Positions 25,135 through 37,696 of a stretch of DNA of 64,000 nucleotides are shown one piece after another. Below the pieces are notes generated by a model. It was not told the DNA's origin and searched no databases. It saw only the letters and a program-made list of their open reading frames with translations. This DNA comes from Dissophora ornata (taxonomy: Eukaryota > Mortierellomycota > Mortierellomycetes > Mortierellales > Mortierellaceae). Position 1 is the stretch's first letter. Every line of letters starts with the position of its first letter. The translations under genes were made by a program, and so were the position numbers. The stretch spans positions 1-64,000 of the forward strand of contig MU616602.1 of NCBI GenBank assembly GCA_025201705.1. The letters are read 5' to 3'.

Positions 25135-26817
25135 AACGTCAACACGGTTTCTTCCCAATGCTTCGGCATGCCATGATCGCGGTTGAGCTGTGGATCTTTC
25201 TGTTACCTGAGCAGAGCAAATCTCAGTTTCGCAAAGTCACAGTGCTGTGAATTATCGACCTCAACCACTCCCCAAGGGTACTGGCGAGCTCGGACCTTGC
25301 GACCGTTGACCACAATCTCCTCCTCACAGCCAATCAAAGCGAACGGGAGGAGGGATCGAAGCTCACCGTTCTCCTCCACCGTCTCTTCGTCGTCCTCTTC
25401 GGGGTCATAAGGGAAGTTGTAGATTGGGATGTTGTAATGCTCAATGTCCTCCATGATCTAGAAAGTTGTCAGGGAACAAACCATGTCAGTGTCGTGTGTT
25501 GACCCCCTGATCTATTCGCCTGGGACATACGGAAACAGGAACATACCCTCTTCTTAAAATCCGCCAGTTCACTGGGCGTCAAGGTATCCGCCTTGCCAAT
25601 GACTGGAATCACGTTGATTCTGGGACTCAGACGCTTCATCAACTCGATATCGATCTCTCTCAGGCTAGTTGACAAATCAAACGCGCAATTGCTTAAGAAC
25701 AGAGCGTGGCAGAGCATCAAGATAATACGACGATCACAAACTGAATGATCCTTACCTGTGGCCTGTGGGTGCAATAAAGTAAAGAAGCGCATGGACGCGG
25801 TTGTCACGGAAACGGGGGTTACGCTTAATCCTTGACTCTTCCGACAAAATGTCGTCGTACTGTCGTTCAAGGTATCCAAGGATCTCCTGGAAGCTAAAGT
25901 AGAGAAAGTGGGGCTATTCGTTAGAACAAGGTAGTCCTAATGAGCAGTAAACAGAAAAAAAAGGAGCCAGACGCGACAAAAGGACCGCATGCAAGGGAAA
26001 CGGATGGAAAGGGACACGGGGGCTCATCGATGGAATCGACACGAAAAATAAAAGGGCAGGGAGAGAAAGAACAGGAGAAAGCTGGCGAAGAACAAAGGCA
26101 AGGCCAATGTCCCGCGCAAGAAAACGTGGAGGGCAAAATGCTGCTGCCCTGGTAGTACACAAGACAAATATGGCAGCGCTATATCAGCAACAGGGTGATC
26201 CGATCGATGTGCTTACCAGTACTCGTTGTCAATCATGTCTCCAAATCCTGGAGTGTCAACAATGGTGAGCGAGATCTTGACGCCTTCCTCGTCGAGTTCT
26301 GTGGTGGCAACATTTCATATTTCATATTTAGTGGTCAATTCATGGATGCATCAGAGCGACTGTGTGGAGAGCGTTCGAGTGAGCTGTAATTAAGTTTCTC
26401 CCGTATTACCAACAGTGTAGGGCTTGATCTTGATGCCCTCCTCGACATGGGCCATCTCTGGCTCATCGCACTCGCGCTTGGGGACCACATCGGCATCGCA
26501 CAGCGTGTTGATAAACGTGGTACGGCCAAGGCCAGATGCACCTGTTCGATTCATTCACATGGAGACATTTCACGATGAGAATGATGGAGCTGCCAAAGGG
26601 GGCTGTTTGTTCCTGTATTGCGTGGTACAAGTATACGTACCGACGACCATCAGCGTGAACTGAAAACCTTTCTTGACATTCTTTCTGCGACCGACTCGCT
26701 GTCATGTGCAAAATGGACGGGCAGCGTGAGTTGGTCATGCGTTCATCAGAGGAAAAAGCAGTAGGACATATTCCTTCGTCTTGTGTACTGCAAGGGTATG
26801 GTTCTTACGTGTGCCAT
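24574..26817 (-). CDS. CDC11: Cdc11-type septin
   Basis: Nine exons (26817-26809, 26698-26641, 26541-26410, 26298-26217, 25893-25756, 25664-25547, 25457-25207, 25065-24973, 24751-24574) join in phase to 352 residues. Septins form GTP-dependent filaments at septa and hyphal branch sites. A polybasic membrane-binding patch ([11 protein letters not shown]) precedes the GTPase domain. The G1 loop reads GASGLGRT with Arg where most GTPases have Lys, as in yeast Cdc11. G3 is DTPGFGD and G4 is GKADTLT. The septin unique element includes YPWGVVEV and [18 protein letters not shown]. The C terminus is a Glu/Gln-rich coiled coil ([20 protein letters not shown]). The penultimate exon uses donor GTAGGT; missing it would stop the protein early and lose the coiled coil. 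Confidence 0.94.
25091..25131. repeat. (GA)n dinucleotide repeat in a septin intron
   Basis: An uninterrupted ga/ag tract of about 40 nt lies in the intron between septin exons 7 and 8. Confidence 0.9.
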
Positions 26818-28144
26818 GGTTGTGGGTATTGCGTAAGACGACTGTTGTTACTTGTTGAGGAATGAATAGCTTGGTAGGATTAGATCCGATGAGATGGCAG
26901 ATGGAGTGAGGGTGGGTTGATCAGTGAAAGAAGCGAAAGAGAGAAGAGAAAGAGAACAGAGAGGCAGGTGCAGGATACGGGAACTCGACGTCCATGTCCA
27001 TGCACCAAGCTGGCCCGCTATTTCCACGACACTCTCTCTACCAAAATAGATTGGAAAGCAAACCATGAGGAGAGAGGGACAGCTATTGCCATGTCCCCCG
27101 CCCTGGACTGCCTGCATGCGTCTCCTCGTTTATTGCTCCTGCTCCTGCTCCTGCCATTGCTCTGTCTCGCTCACGTCTCTTTTGCTCTCCATCTCTGTGG
27201 CTCAAAAGAACAAAAAGAAATGTGATGGTGAAAAGGACCTTTGTTGTTTAGCGCTAGTCCCCGGTGCATATTCGTCAGTGCCTGTGTTGGACTGGAGGGG
27301 GCATGCACGGGCAGCTGGAAACAGAGTAGGGTGCGCACAGAAGGACGCGTGCCAGACGTCTGATTTGCCTTTATTTCAAGTTCCGCGCGTAGTCGCCGTA
27401 GGTTTCTGCGATAGTCGCTGTAGGTTTCTACGAAAGGAATCATTTCTGGCCAGGGTGGTCAGGGTTCGCCAACAACAAACAATTAACAGATACGGTAGTA
27501 TGAATTGGAGTGGTGGGACAAGACGGGCCACAGCGGCGGGTGCAGATTCGGATCTCCTCCAAGGGACGCAGCATTGGCCGTTTGTTGTCTGCGACTCTCG
27601 CGTGCGCTTCCTGCCTCTGTCTCTGTTTCGGAGAGAGGGTGCGCGTAGTCTTGAACAGGACTTGGAATCCTGTCTTGGGCGAGCCAGTCGTGGGGGCAAT
27701 GATCGGGGAGGGGGAGCCCAGCGGTGTCGTCTGTCAAGTGCTAGTGGTGTAACAAGAACTGGATGCGACACATATGGCGCAAATTGCGAAGCAGGATGTC
27801 ACGGAGCCACGAGTGGATGAATGAAAAAGGTACACAGCGGCAATTAATAATAATGGCTGCAATGCAAACAGCAGCGCACCCGCACAGTCATAGTCTTATT
27901 GCATCGCCCACATGATGAAATGGCAATAAACGAATGCATTGGGATCACGCCCGGCGTTTTCTTTATTTTCCGTCTCACTCGCTCTGTCTCTTCTCTCCTT
28001 GCCTCTATCGCCCTTTCTCCCTACCTCCGCCTCCTCGTTCTACATCACCTCTTACCCCCTGCCTCACAGCAGTGGTCTTTTCTTCCTCGATTAACCACCC
28101 TTCGTTTTTGAACCACAGCTCCACAACCTGCGACTGTGTTCGTA
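26818..28144. other. Divergent promoter region (septin / TCP11-Sok1)
   Basis: About 1.3 kb between two divergent starts. A CT-rich tract at 27960-28090 leads into the TCP11 start. A plus-strand frame at 27065-27820 is rich in Cys and Arg and has no recognisable motif; I treat it as chance. No RNA gene is seen. Confidence 0.5.
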
Positions 28145-31100
28145 ATGTCTCTCTCGACCCGTGATGCTGTCCCCAGCTTCATCCAACTGGAGCACAAAGG
28201 GCAGCAGCGACTCTCACCAGCGACAGCCACCGCTACCAGCCCTACTCGACGGCAAGCTCGCAGGTCTGGTTTAGCCGACAATAGCGATAACAATATTAGA
28301 AACAACAGCCCTAGTATGGAACAAACGACTCTAGTCCTAGAGCGTATTACCATTGCGCGGAACCATCACCAACGCCCATCTTCCTCCTCCCCTCACTCTT
28401 CCAACCACCGTCTGCACCACAGCAAGCGTCGAGGACGCCCTGCGACATCGAGGGTGAGAGGCAAGCATGGTTTGGTGAAATCCATCAACTCGTACTCGGG
28501 CCACTGCTTCCGTGCCAACACCATGACCACAACCGGTCATGGAAGAAACGACAGTGACAGCAATAACGACATTGACGTTGATGGTATGGTCGACGGCCCG
28601 TTCAACAAAGAGACCCGATCTGCGCACCTCAAACATTACATACAGAGTCGTCGTCTTCGTCTGCGCCAGCGTCTTTTGCTGCGACGACAACAGCAGCAAC
28701 GACATGTCAACCCTTTTGATGCTTCTGACGTCTCTTTAGATGAAGCCGATATCTTAGATGACAACGACGACGACGGTGATGTCAACATGTACCTCGACGA
28801 TGGTAATGGTCGCTTAGATGAGGATAACGTGTTTGCGCTGAACCAGGGGCAGTACCGTCACTACATGTGGGAGCTAGAGCAGCAGCTCTGGGAAAGAACC
28901 GAGTCTGCAGCCAAGAGCCGATCCCATTTCTTGATGGAACGAAGGATGTCTGCCGGTGAACGGGTGGGTCATGCTCTGCGCGTGGTGCAACGACAGAGGA
29001 CGGAGCAAGAGCTGAGGCAGCATCGTGCTCGCGATGAGCTGGAACAAAAGATGGTGCGGGCCATGGCTAGACGAAATGCCTATCTCGAGGCTGCGATCGA
29101 GAATGACCCCTCCAGACGGTTTAGGCGGAAGAGCATTAGCCCCGCAGCGACTGCTGCAGGAGCAGTATCGACAAAGATAAATCCGTCAGCTGCATCTGCA
29201 GCTGCCCCTCTTTCCTCGGTGAGAAGGGATTGTCGGGTCTTGACAGCAACGGCCACAGCAACAACAACAGCAGTGAATCAAGGACCGGCTAAAAATAGCC
29301 CCGTCGTCAACATGATTCACACGACCACGACGAAGAAGCACTTGACCAACATGACCTCGAGGACCACGAGTATGTCGCCATCAGTGTCAACATCGGTCTT
29401 ACAAAGCACAGGATCAGATGCTTCTGCTGAGGATAGCAGTAGCAGTAGCAAAAGCTGCAAAAACAACAGCAAAAACAATGAGAACAGGGCTGTTACCCAT
29501 GACAGTAGCGTAGGTATGGACGTGAACACGGACACTCAGGGGGTCGAGAAGACGACCTTGTGGGCGCAGCACAAGATCTGCTACCGATTGGCGCAGAAGG
29601 CATTGCGTGAATACATGACGGCGATTGGAGGATCGCATGTTCGTGTGCTCGCGATGCGCTTTGACGAGCTGGCGAGGCTGCTGCACACAAACAAGGGGCT
29701 GATCCAGGCAACACTGAAGCTTCTCAAGTACTCGTCGCAGCTGGTGCAGATGGACGACGCTAGGCGGGGGATCGCAATGCCGAGGCGTACGTTCAAGAAC
29801 CCTGCGCGGGTGTTCTTGAGCATGTACATGGTGCTGGCGCATCCGAGCAAGATCCGATCGCCCACAGAGGTAAAATGAAAAGAACGCGACAGAACGATTT
29901 TCTTTTCCGCTCTACCGATTTGTCATTAGTGCTCTCATTGTGACCATCACGTCCATCCAGGCTAATAGTTCCCGCTCCTTCGCTCTCGCATCTTTTTTCC
30001 TCCATCTCATCACAACTGCCACACACTCACAATGACATCAATCTCATCAACCGACACATTACTCGGACCACAGCCAACTCCGGCATCCAGCGACACTGGT
30101 GCAGACCAGATCGATAACAACAACGACGACGCCTTCGAGTCTCTGGTCGAGTCGTCCAAGGCCCTTCTCGAAGCTCTCCAGACTTGGCTCGATGCCAACC
30201 TGAAGCCTCATGCCGAAGCTCATCAGCCAGACGACTCTTCTCACGCCACACCAGAATCAACCTCTGCCACCAGTCTGACTGAAGATAACAATGCATCACT
30301 GGTGCACAACTTTGACCAAGCCTGGACAAGCTACTTTCATTTTTTCGAGGCCTGGAAGGACAAAGATGCAAAGAGGCTCTTGCAGACTCTCCTGGATCAT
30401 GCCCAGCAGACCGAGTCTCTCTGGCGCACCGTGCAGACCGATCCCTCAGCCAGAACAGAATGGGAACCGAGAATCGAGGAGCAGCGAAGGGATCTAAGAG
30501 CAAAAGCGGCCCAATTGGCGGGTCCAGAAGGAACTGCCCGGCTGGATGCTGTGTTTGCAGACTTTGTCAACGCCACTACAATAACGCCCACAATCACAGT
30601 CACGACTACGGCGTCATCTATGGCTTCCACATCGGCTGCATCGTCATCTGCCGCTGATGCCCACTCCGGCACATCAGCAACAACAGCAGCAGCAGTATCA
30701 CCGCAGACCGTAAAGAAACGACAGAGGGCCACCTCTGTTTGCAACACAGATGAGGAGATGGCATCGACTGCAGAGTCTAGCGACAACAGCACTCGCATCT
30801 CTGCTGCGAAAGAAGTACCGTCTACATCCTCAGCAACCAATAGCTCCACATCCACGCCCGCTGCCACTGTTACTGCTGCGACTGCTGCTGACCAGCAGCC
30901 AAAGGCAAAAAAGTCTGCAAACGCCAAGAGTCCCGATGCAACTGTTACTTCTATAGCAAACACTTCGACAGAAGACATTATGAGCGCTATGCCATTGGGA
31001 TTGGAGAGGCCCACACAGTGGACCAATTTGCAAGTAATCCACGAATTGGCCCTAGATGCGAATTTCAAGATTGAGCGCAGGCGACCTCCTGGCACTGCAG

Positions 31101-32692
31101 TGTCGTCATCAGCAGCGTCGACATCAACATCTGGATTGGGCAGCGATGACGGACTGGATGAGGATGCAGCAAGTGCGGAACCAGAAAGTCTGGAGGCCAG
31201 GATCAAAGCTATGGCGACTAAGGCCTATTTCGACAAGATTCGTGAGGATGCAGAGCAGGGCAAGTTGGGCAAATGGATTCCCTCGATCTTAACAACAATC
31301 CGAGAACATCTGATGGATATGGTGCCAGCAGAGTCAGCGATGGCTGCTCAGGTGACCGAAGCGTTCGATTTGGAGTTTGTACAGCAGCAAGTAGACCGAC
31401 AAGTGTACGATATGAAGGCGGCGTTGGAAGGAGTGGTAATGATGATGAGTCGATTGTGTGCACCTATCCGGGACGCAAAGATCAGGAAACTTCAAGAGGA
31501 TCTGAAATTGGTTGAGCAGAACCCATTCCTGGGGCGCGCCGCTACTCCCACTCCTCCCAGTGCTACCACGGACGATACCGCTGACGTAGAAACGTCTTCA
31601 TCATCAACAAAGTACTCGGCAACGTCGGTGACGCCAAAGGATTTGGTCAGCGTGCTACAAGACGTTCTGCAATTGCTAGAGGTCATGCTGCTGGATCTTG
31701 CGAACTTTCGACTAACAGTGGCGAGACCTCGACTTGAGAAGGAGGCGATTCCGTATGAACAGAAAGCGTTCCGAGAGTCGCTTGATGAAGATGAGTTCAC
31801 TTTGGATTCGACCAATGCTTGGCTTCAGGAATCTGCAGCGACACGTCTTTCTTCAAGACCTTCGTCACTCGTGCTGGCGGCAACTACAGCGGTGGGAGGA
31901 GAGGCCTACAACTTCAGGAGCAATAACAAGTATTATGAGATTTTGGTTCAGGGCCTGCTCGACCTCATCTTTTCGAAAAAGCACTTTGATGTCTCTCCAG
32001 ACAAGGAGCAGTTCCCTGCCACGCTCGCTCTGGATGTCGAGCGACTGATGCGGTACCAGAACGAAGTACAGGGATTGGCACTCGTGGCTGTGATGTTGAA
32101 CATTGCACACAATGTGCCACCCAAGTTGAAGGAGGAAGATCAAGTGGAGCTAAAGAAGACTTTGTTGAAATTGATTGAGAGTCCGAGGACGTCAAGAGAG
32201 ACATTGTCAGAGGCGATTGTGGAGGCCAAAGAGAGAGCTTTGCTCTTGGCGTCTCGAGCATCTTCAGGGTCTTCGTCAATGTCGCCCTCGTCATCAACCG
32301 CAGGACTGTTGCTCACAGAGGAGCAAAGGAGCTATATCAACAACACGCTTGCAAAGGCCATCTCCTTCGACAGCACCCTTTTCACTGTCCTTTCGCAACG
32401 TCTTCGCAGGGTCCTCGAGTTCTACTTACTATCGACGGTAAATCCCATCACCTCAGCCACAACCGCCGCCAATGCCACGACGTCGACCTCTGGCGGCAAC
32501 GGAGAAAAGCGGGCGGGTGCTATGCCTGAGCAGGCAGAGTTGAACAAGATGGGTTTAGGCGCTCTTGCGGCAGAGATGGAGCAACTGGCGAGTCAGATCC
32601 GGTTCTTGGCAAAGTATAATGCCCAAGTTTACCGCGAGTGGTACGATCCCATGTTGACAAATATTCTTGCACAACAACAGCAGCAGCAGTAG
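28145..32692 (+). CDS. SOK1: TCP11/Sok1-family protein, probably one gene of two long exons
   Basis: Two long frames, 28145-29869 and about 29969-32692, read as consecutive halves of one T-complex-11 domain protein (about 1480 residues if spliced at 29870-29968). The first has a low-complexity basic N terminus, a charged helix (residues about 245-320) and ends in the family signature CYRLAQKALREYMTAI, FDELARLLH and FLSMYMVLAHP. The second resumes with the following conserved block (FDQAWTSYFHFFEAWKDKDA) and the core TCP11 domain (WIPSILTTIREHLMDMVP, EFVQQQVDRQVYDMKAAL, LLLDLANFRL-type helices). Yeast Sok1 suppresses loss of protein kinase A and mammalian TCP11 modulates cAMP signalling. The donor gtaaaa at 29870 is clear. 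The tag acceptor at 29968 keeps the frame, whereas the cag at 29960 would terminate it at a TGA overlapping ATG 30032. Two separate genes remain possible. Confidence 0.8.
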
Positions 32693-33009
32693 TTACACAG
32701 CTTAGAATATAGAAAAAAAATGTACACGTGTAAATGGATTTCTTTGACTTGTTGAAGCCATATTGCGTATTGCTACATAGAATTGCATTATACGAGATGG
32801 ACGAGAGGTTTTTTGCTTGGGAGGTGTGGGAGGAGAAAAGAGAGAAAGAGTGAGAGTGAGGTGAAAGGGAATTGAGGAACAAGCAAGAGTCCACAAAGGT
32901 TTGAGGGGCATCACTAATCAATAAATGTCACTGTAATACCCAAAGTTGCTTCGCCCACATTGCGCCTTCACTTGAAAACCAACCTTGAATAAAATTGTGT
33001 ACCCGCACG

Positions 33010-33060
33010 CTCCATACACCACGGGGGACCAACGTACTTCGACGTTTTGTGTCGCGCTCT
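33010..33060. repeat. Dispersed repeat, copy 1
   Basis: The stretch starting catacaccacgggggacc and ending ttttgtgtcgcgc resembles 40517-40562 over about 45 nt with a few substitutions and one indel. The second copy lies beside the Ty3/gypsy fragment, so both are likely parts of an old mobile element. Confidence 0.6.
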
Positions 33061-33185
33061 TCCTCCTCCTCCTCCTCTCCAAAAAAATAAAAATAAAATA
33101 AAATCCAGAAACGCTGACTGGAATGAGGCTTATTAGATGTGGTTGGGAGAACGAACATAAAAGCAACGTCGCTATGAACGCTTGG

Positions 33186-33209
33186 CTGCCACAAGTCAGT
33201 TATCCCTGT
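33186..33209 (-). pseudogene. Short LSU rRNA-like fragment
   Basis: Plus-strand ctgccacaagtcagttatcc and the following four bases match the complement of the universally conserved 25S/28S stretch around GATAACTGGCTTGTGGCAG with one change (t for c). It is only 24 nt long but very unlikely by chance. Confidence 0.5.
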
Positions 33210-33248
33210 ATCTGTGTTTTATTTAGCCTCTTATCCTCCAGTACTGTG

Positions 33249-36200
33249 TCACTCTTCTATTGCGGATGGCGGACATCCTATGGTAGTTTCGCGTTTCTCT
33301 GTTAAGAGCTGCATGAGCATGATTTTCATCTCATCGAAATCCTTTTGCAACTTGTCCAACTTCATCTCCTCGGGAGATTTTTTATCGCTGAGGTTGTCCT
33401 GCTGTAGTACAGCGATGTCGCCCTGGAGAGAGTACTTTTCGTTGAATGCACTGATTTCCTCATCTGTTGCTGTGTAATAGACCTTTGCATCAAACGGCAT
33501 ACCGATGGAATTCCCTGATTGAAACGAAGTGGTTAGAACATGTACTTTGCGATCACTCAACTCTTACTGTGGTATTACATTCTTTCCTACCGGCATTTAG
33601 AGAAAGCCTTGTATGGTCGTATGCATGTTCATATCTATTCTGAAGCCAAGTGAGTCGCCATCCGTTGTCGTCCGTTTGAACGGCTTCGTTTAATACAACA
33701 TTTACAAGGCCTATGCAATAAACCGATCAAAAAAATTAATGACAGGAGTGAAATCAACGCAAACAATATATGTGAAATGTCAAATGGGTTCCGTAATTAT
33801 CGATTATTACCGATGAGAACATTAAGCATAATGATCGCCGAAAACATGTAGTATAGGGTCATCGTAATCAGAAATGGAATATTGTCCCCGTCCATTTCAT
33901 TGGCCACAGGGTCATATCTCCCACCCTATCGACATAGAGGAGAGTGGTTAAACAATACTCAAAAGCCGTTCGTTGAGCTTGCTTGCCTTCTAAATGTTAT
34001 TTTCATTCTTGCTTTCTCACTCTCGTACAAGAAAAAACAATGTCGCAAAGTATGCCTTGCCAAAGTTCCTCGGGAAATTAGTTGTAACAAAGGTGCTGTA
34101 GTATCCCATACTTCCATGAAGTAAGTACCAAAACATATGTGTAAAGGCCAAGATTCCAAACACAAAGATCCCCAGAAACAAGCCAACCTGCTCAGCAAGT
34201 CGAACCATAAACGAAAAGAAGCGGCACGCGCGTTGGGAAATCTGTGCGACTAGAAGCTTGAGTACCGATTTCAAAGAACAACTTTGGTTAGTTGGTGTTG
34301 CCGGTATAAAACTGGGTGAGATGAATGTCAGTTTGACTGAACTATTGATACGTTCTCACTATGTGAATGTATGCCACAAATATGAGCGCAGTTATGGCTG
34401 GAACGTTCTGAAGAAGGAAAGCTATCCAAACCGCCGAACCGCGCAAAGTCAAGTATGCAAAATTTACACTGGAATAGTGTTAGAAAGCTGCAAGCAACAA
34501 GTACGTCCACTGGCCCTCTTTCTGGTGTTACAACTAACACCTTGCATAGAAACATATGCACTCTTTCTTACTAGAGTTTCCAACGCGAGCGACCATGAAA
34601 TATACCAGTATTGAGGCTCAATGCGACTCGAAAAGCAATTAAGAATCCAGCAATATACGAACTAAATTGAGGCAGGAGCTGGAGGGTGCCTGGATAATCC
34701 TCCACAGAGCGACCGCTTGGGGCAGCCGTGTCAAACATGAAATCTTCTAAAGGGCTCAAGTCGGAGAAGTGGATCACGTATGCGGCCAATATGATACAAG
34801 CGACGTTGATTCCTTGGATAAAAAGCCAATCACGTCGCAGGTGGGTGTTCCTAATATGGCGTGTGTATTGAGCTTTAGAATAGCTTTCCTTCTTTCTACC
34901 ATCGTAATATTCACGGATGACCTACCACTCGTATGTAAGAAGTGCTTCCAGAGCTGGGTTATCATAGATGTGTTGAGGAAGCAGACCGCACACACTGCCT
35001 ACAGACCTATTAGGTTGTACAAATTTGTTGCCTTGACGATCGAAAACAGGTTCTTTGATAGTCCAAAGCATCGCAATCGGTGCAGCATAAATCTTTCTTG
35101 TGAAATATTTGTCCTGTACATGGGATACTTGCGGTCTGGATAGTTTTAATACTGGACTTGGACATCTGTGTAGATGTAGTCGGGGAATTTCTTCGATGTC
35201 AGCGTGCTGCAAACGGAGTAGACGTCGAGAAGCACTAACTACTTGTCGAAAAATATGACTTGGCTCAAAAGGCGCACCATGAACAGTTGAATTTCCTAGT
35301 ACAAAGGACCGGTATCCATCCTGGTCCTTGATTGGTATGAACGACATCATACGCATTGCCTCCAGAGCTAGGCGGCCATCTACGTCGATTATGAGTTGCA
35401 TGCATTCCAGAACAGGGTTCAAGTAATAGGTGTCACCCGACTGTTTCGCGTTTCGGACGCAATGAAAGATTAAAGTCTTGTGCAGTGTCAGTTCTTGATG
35501 GAGATGACTTTGCAGTAGTTTCAGCGCAAAATGAATCACACTCTCAGTAGCGGTGGATGTTCGATATGGAAGCCAGCGGATAGTCAGGTCAGGACCAAGG
35601 AGAAGATCTTCGAGAAACTGTTTGCAACCTGGGAGTTCCCAGAGACAACAAATTTCCTTCAAGAGCAGATTGCTAGAGTTGTTAGACATGGAGCATGTGT
35701 TGAGTTTTCGTCCTGCGTAGCGGATGAGGGCTTCACGCCAATCGGACAATGGTGTTGACAAATTAGCTGGACTGGCGTAGAGGGTGATCATGGTCGAGAT
35801 AACGTCCGTACAGAGCCATGGGCCATAACGTCGCATATCCTCGAGATCGATCGAATTTATCTCTTGGTCTTCCTTAATATTCAGCCGCCGACCGTGAATA
35901 CACAGTGTAGCATGGATCATTGACTGCGGGGTAATATTTCTCATACCGATCAACTCGCAGCGTCTATTTCCATCGGAAGGGAGTCTCCATACCATGGCAA
36001 TGTCTATACCCAAAATGACAAAGCGCGTCTTGCAGTCGAGAAAGAGTGCTTGATATGTTGTTGCTTGTTCGTTGTTGCTCTCATTCTGCTCTCCCTGTGA
36101 TAATGATACGAGGAACGGAAAGCACAGGCAAGTTGTGTGTTCGCCGCTTGGCGAGATCATGATCAACTCAGTCACACTATCATCTTCATTGATCTTCAAC

Positions 36201-37696
36201 GTGAATGCGACGTCGCTGTCTACTACGTGTCGTGTCAACTCAGGCCGGTCGAGTTGCGTTCGACACGCTTCTGTACACTCGTCAAGCGGATACGGACCGA
36301 AGCTTCGTTCTTTTTGCAAGGCAGTGATCTTGCATATGTCGAGGGTATATCCATGGCTGGTATATGTACGAGCATCCACGACTTTGGGGCTTGCAAATGA
36401 TCCTGAGCCGAAGCTTCGAAATTGGGCGAGATCAAGTATTCGCGACGACTGTTGTTATCGCGGAAGTGGACCAAGAGCTCAGGATCTGTGTGGCCAGATT
36501 AAATCAACCACGGTACAGTCTGATCCAAGTGCGCGAGTGTCGACGATTCCAACTAATGTAGCAGAGGGCAATAGAAATTTGTATATGTGATACCAGCTCG
36601 CAATGACTGCGGCTTGTCTGTCTCGTCGAAACCTGTGAATTGGTTGCTGGCCTTCATAGACACCATCCACAGCCAAATCCTTTGCCAGAACAAATGACAC
36701 CATTGAGCCGAGCTCTACACTCCAGAATGAAACCGCTTTTGGATCCCTTAGCCATGCGAAATATCCTCCTTTGGCGCTTTCAATGGACATCTTGACCTCT
36801 CTACAGGTTGCTGATGGGCTGAGCAAGAGCGGAATTTGGTAAATTTTGGACAGAGGGCCTTCCCAAATGGACACACAGCGTTCCCGTATGTACACAGTGC
36901 TTTCCGATTCGACCGAAGAGCCTTTCGCCTTGGTCGGAAAGTCATTCAATTTGTAGACTGTGAAATAATTGCCGATCCACTCCAAATATCTCCCCCCTCC
37001 CTTCCGCTTTCCTATTATACTCTGTCGTTCTCTTTGAGCTGAAGGGAGGTCGATGAACCCTCCATATCCGACTCCATCTTGAAAAAAAAAGTGAACTTCA
37101 GCATTACGGTTTCGCACCAGCCCAACTTGCAGAGGTGGTAGAGGGGGGTTGATGGATTTGGATGGTTCCATTGCTGGCTTGTCCAGATCTTCGACCGGAG
37201 GTGCTCGGAACAGTACTACCTTCTTGCCGCTTGCGGATAGCGCAAGTCCTAGATTGGGATATCTTCTAGGAACTTCCAACAATAATGGCATAGAGAAACA
37301 GGCCGATGTAACGTATTGGTTATCAGTGCCCTCGAGGCTCAACACCGTAACACAAGCAGAGTCCTCGATAAAGGAAAGGGTGGCAATATGCTCCTCAGTC
37401 TCTGAGACAGTGAATGCCTTGATTTCCGTCATCGTCCCTGCGTTTTGGTCAGAAAAATGGATGGTCGTAGGTCGATTTTCTGGCTGTACTCCACCTATCA
37501 CGCCATGTGTGGGCCTGGGGTTTATATCCTCCAGATCAATACGACTGGCAATGCCATTGCCAGTCGTCCCAGTTCCGGTACTTGTTGAACTTGAGTCTTC
37601 TTGTACAGATGAGCTACCGGTGGAGCTAACGAGCCCCTGTCCGAAGCTCTGCATCTTGATCAAGATCCCACCGACTATGGACTTTGGAGGCTCCAT
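33249..37696 (-). CDS. TRP-like ion channel with large N-terminal propeller-like domain
   Basis: Multi-exon gene starting at ATG 37696 (MEPPKSIVGG). The first 400 residues contain repeated beta-rich motifs (EHIATLSFIEDSACVTVLSL, NLGLALSASGKKVVLF, VSIWEGPLSKIYQIPLLL), suggesting a propeller. A long soluble region follows to about 34922. Hydrophobic segments then lie at about 34800-34600, 34250-34130 (FLGIFVFGILAFTHMFWYLL) and 33890-33790 (FLITMTLYYMFSAIIMLNVL), the last being an S6-like helix running into NVLIGLVNVVLN as in TRP/polycystin channels. The C terminus is a predicted coiled coil (EEMKLDKLQKDFDEMKIMLM) that could set tetramer assembly. This is best called an ion_trans-domain cation channel, with ligand and ion unknown. 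Exon borders near 36480-36380 and 34600-34300 are not resolved. Confidence 0.75.

Larger units (their letters stand above)
32693..33248. other. Convergent spacer with repeat fragments
   Basis: This region between the TCP11 and ion-channel stops carries one copy of a dispersed repeat (about 33010-33060, see 40515-40570), a short LSU-rRNA-like stretch (33186-33209) and a (TCC)n tract with A-rich sequence (33058-33108). No gene is seen. Confidence 0.6.

Noticed and set aside
27065..27820. Plus-strand frame of 251 codons
   Set aside because: No family motif, odd Cys/Arg composition and no splice support; best explained as chance in the septin/TCP11 promoter region.
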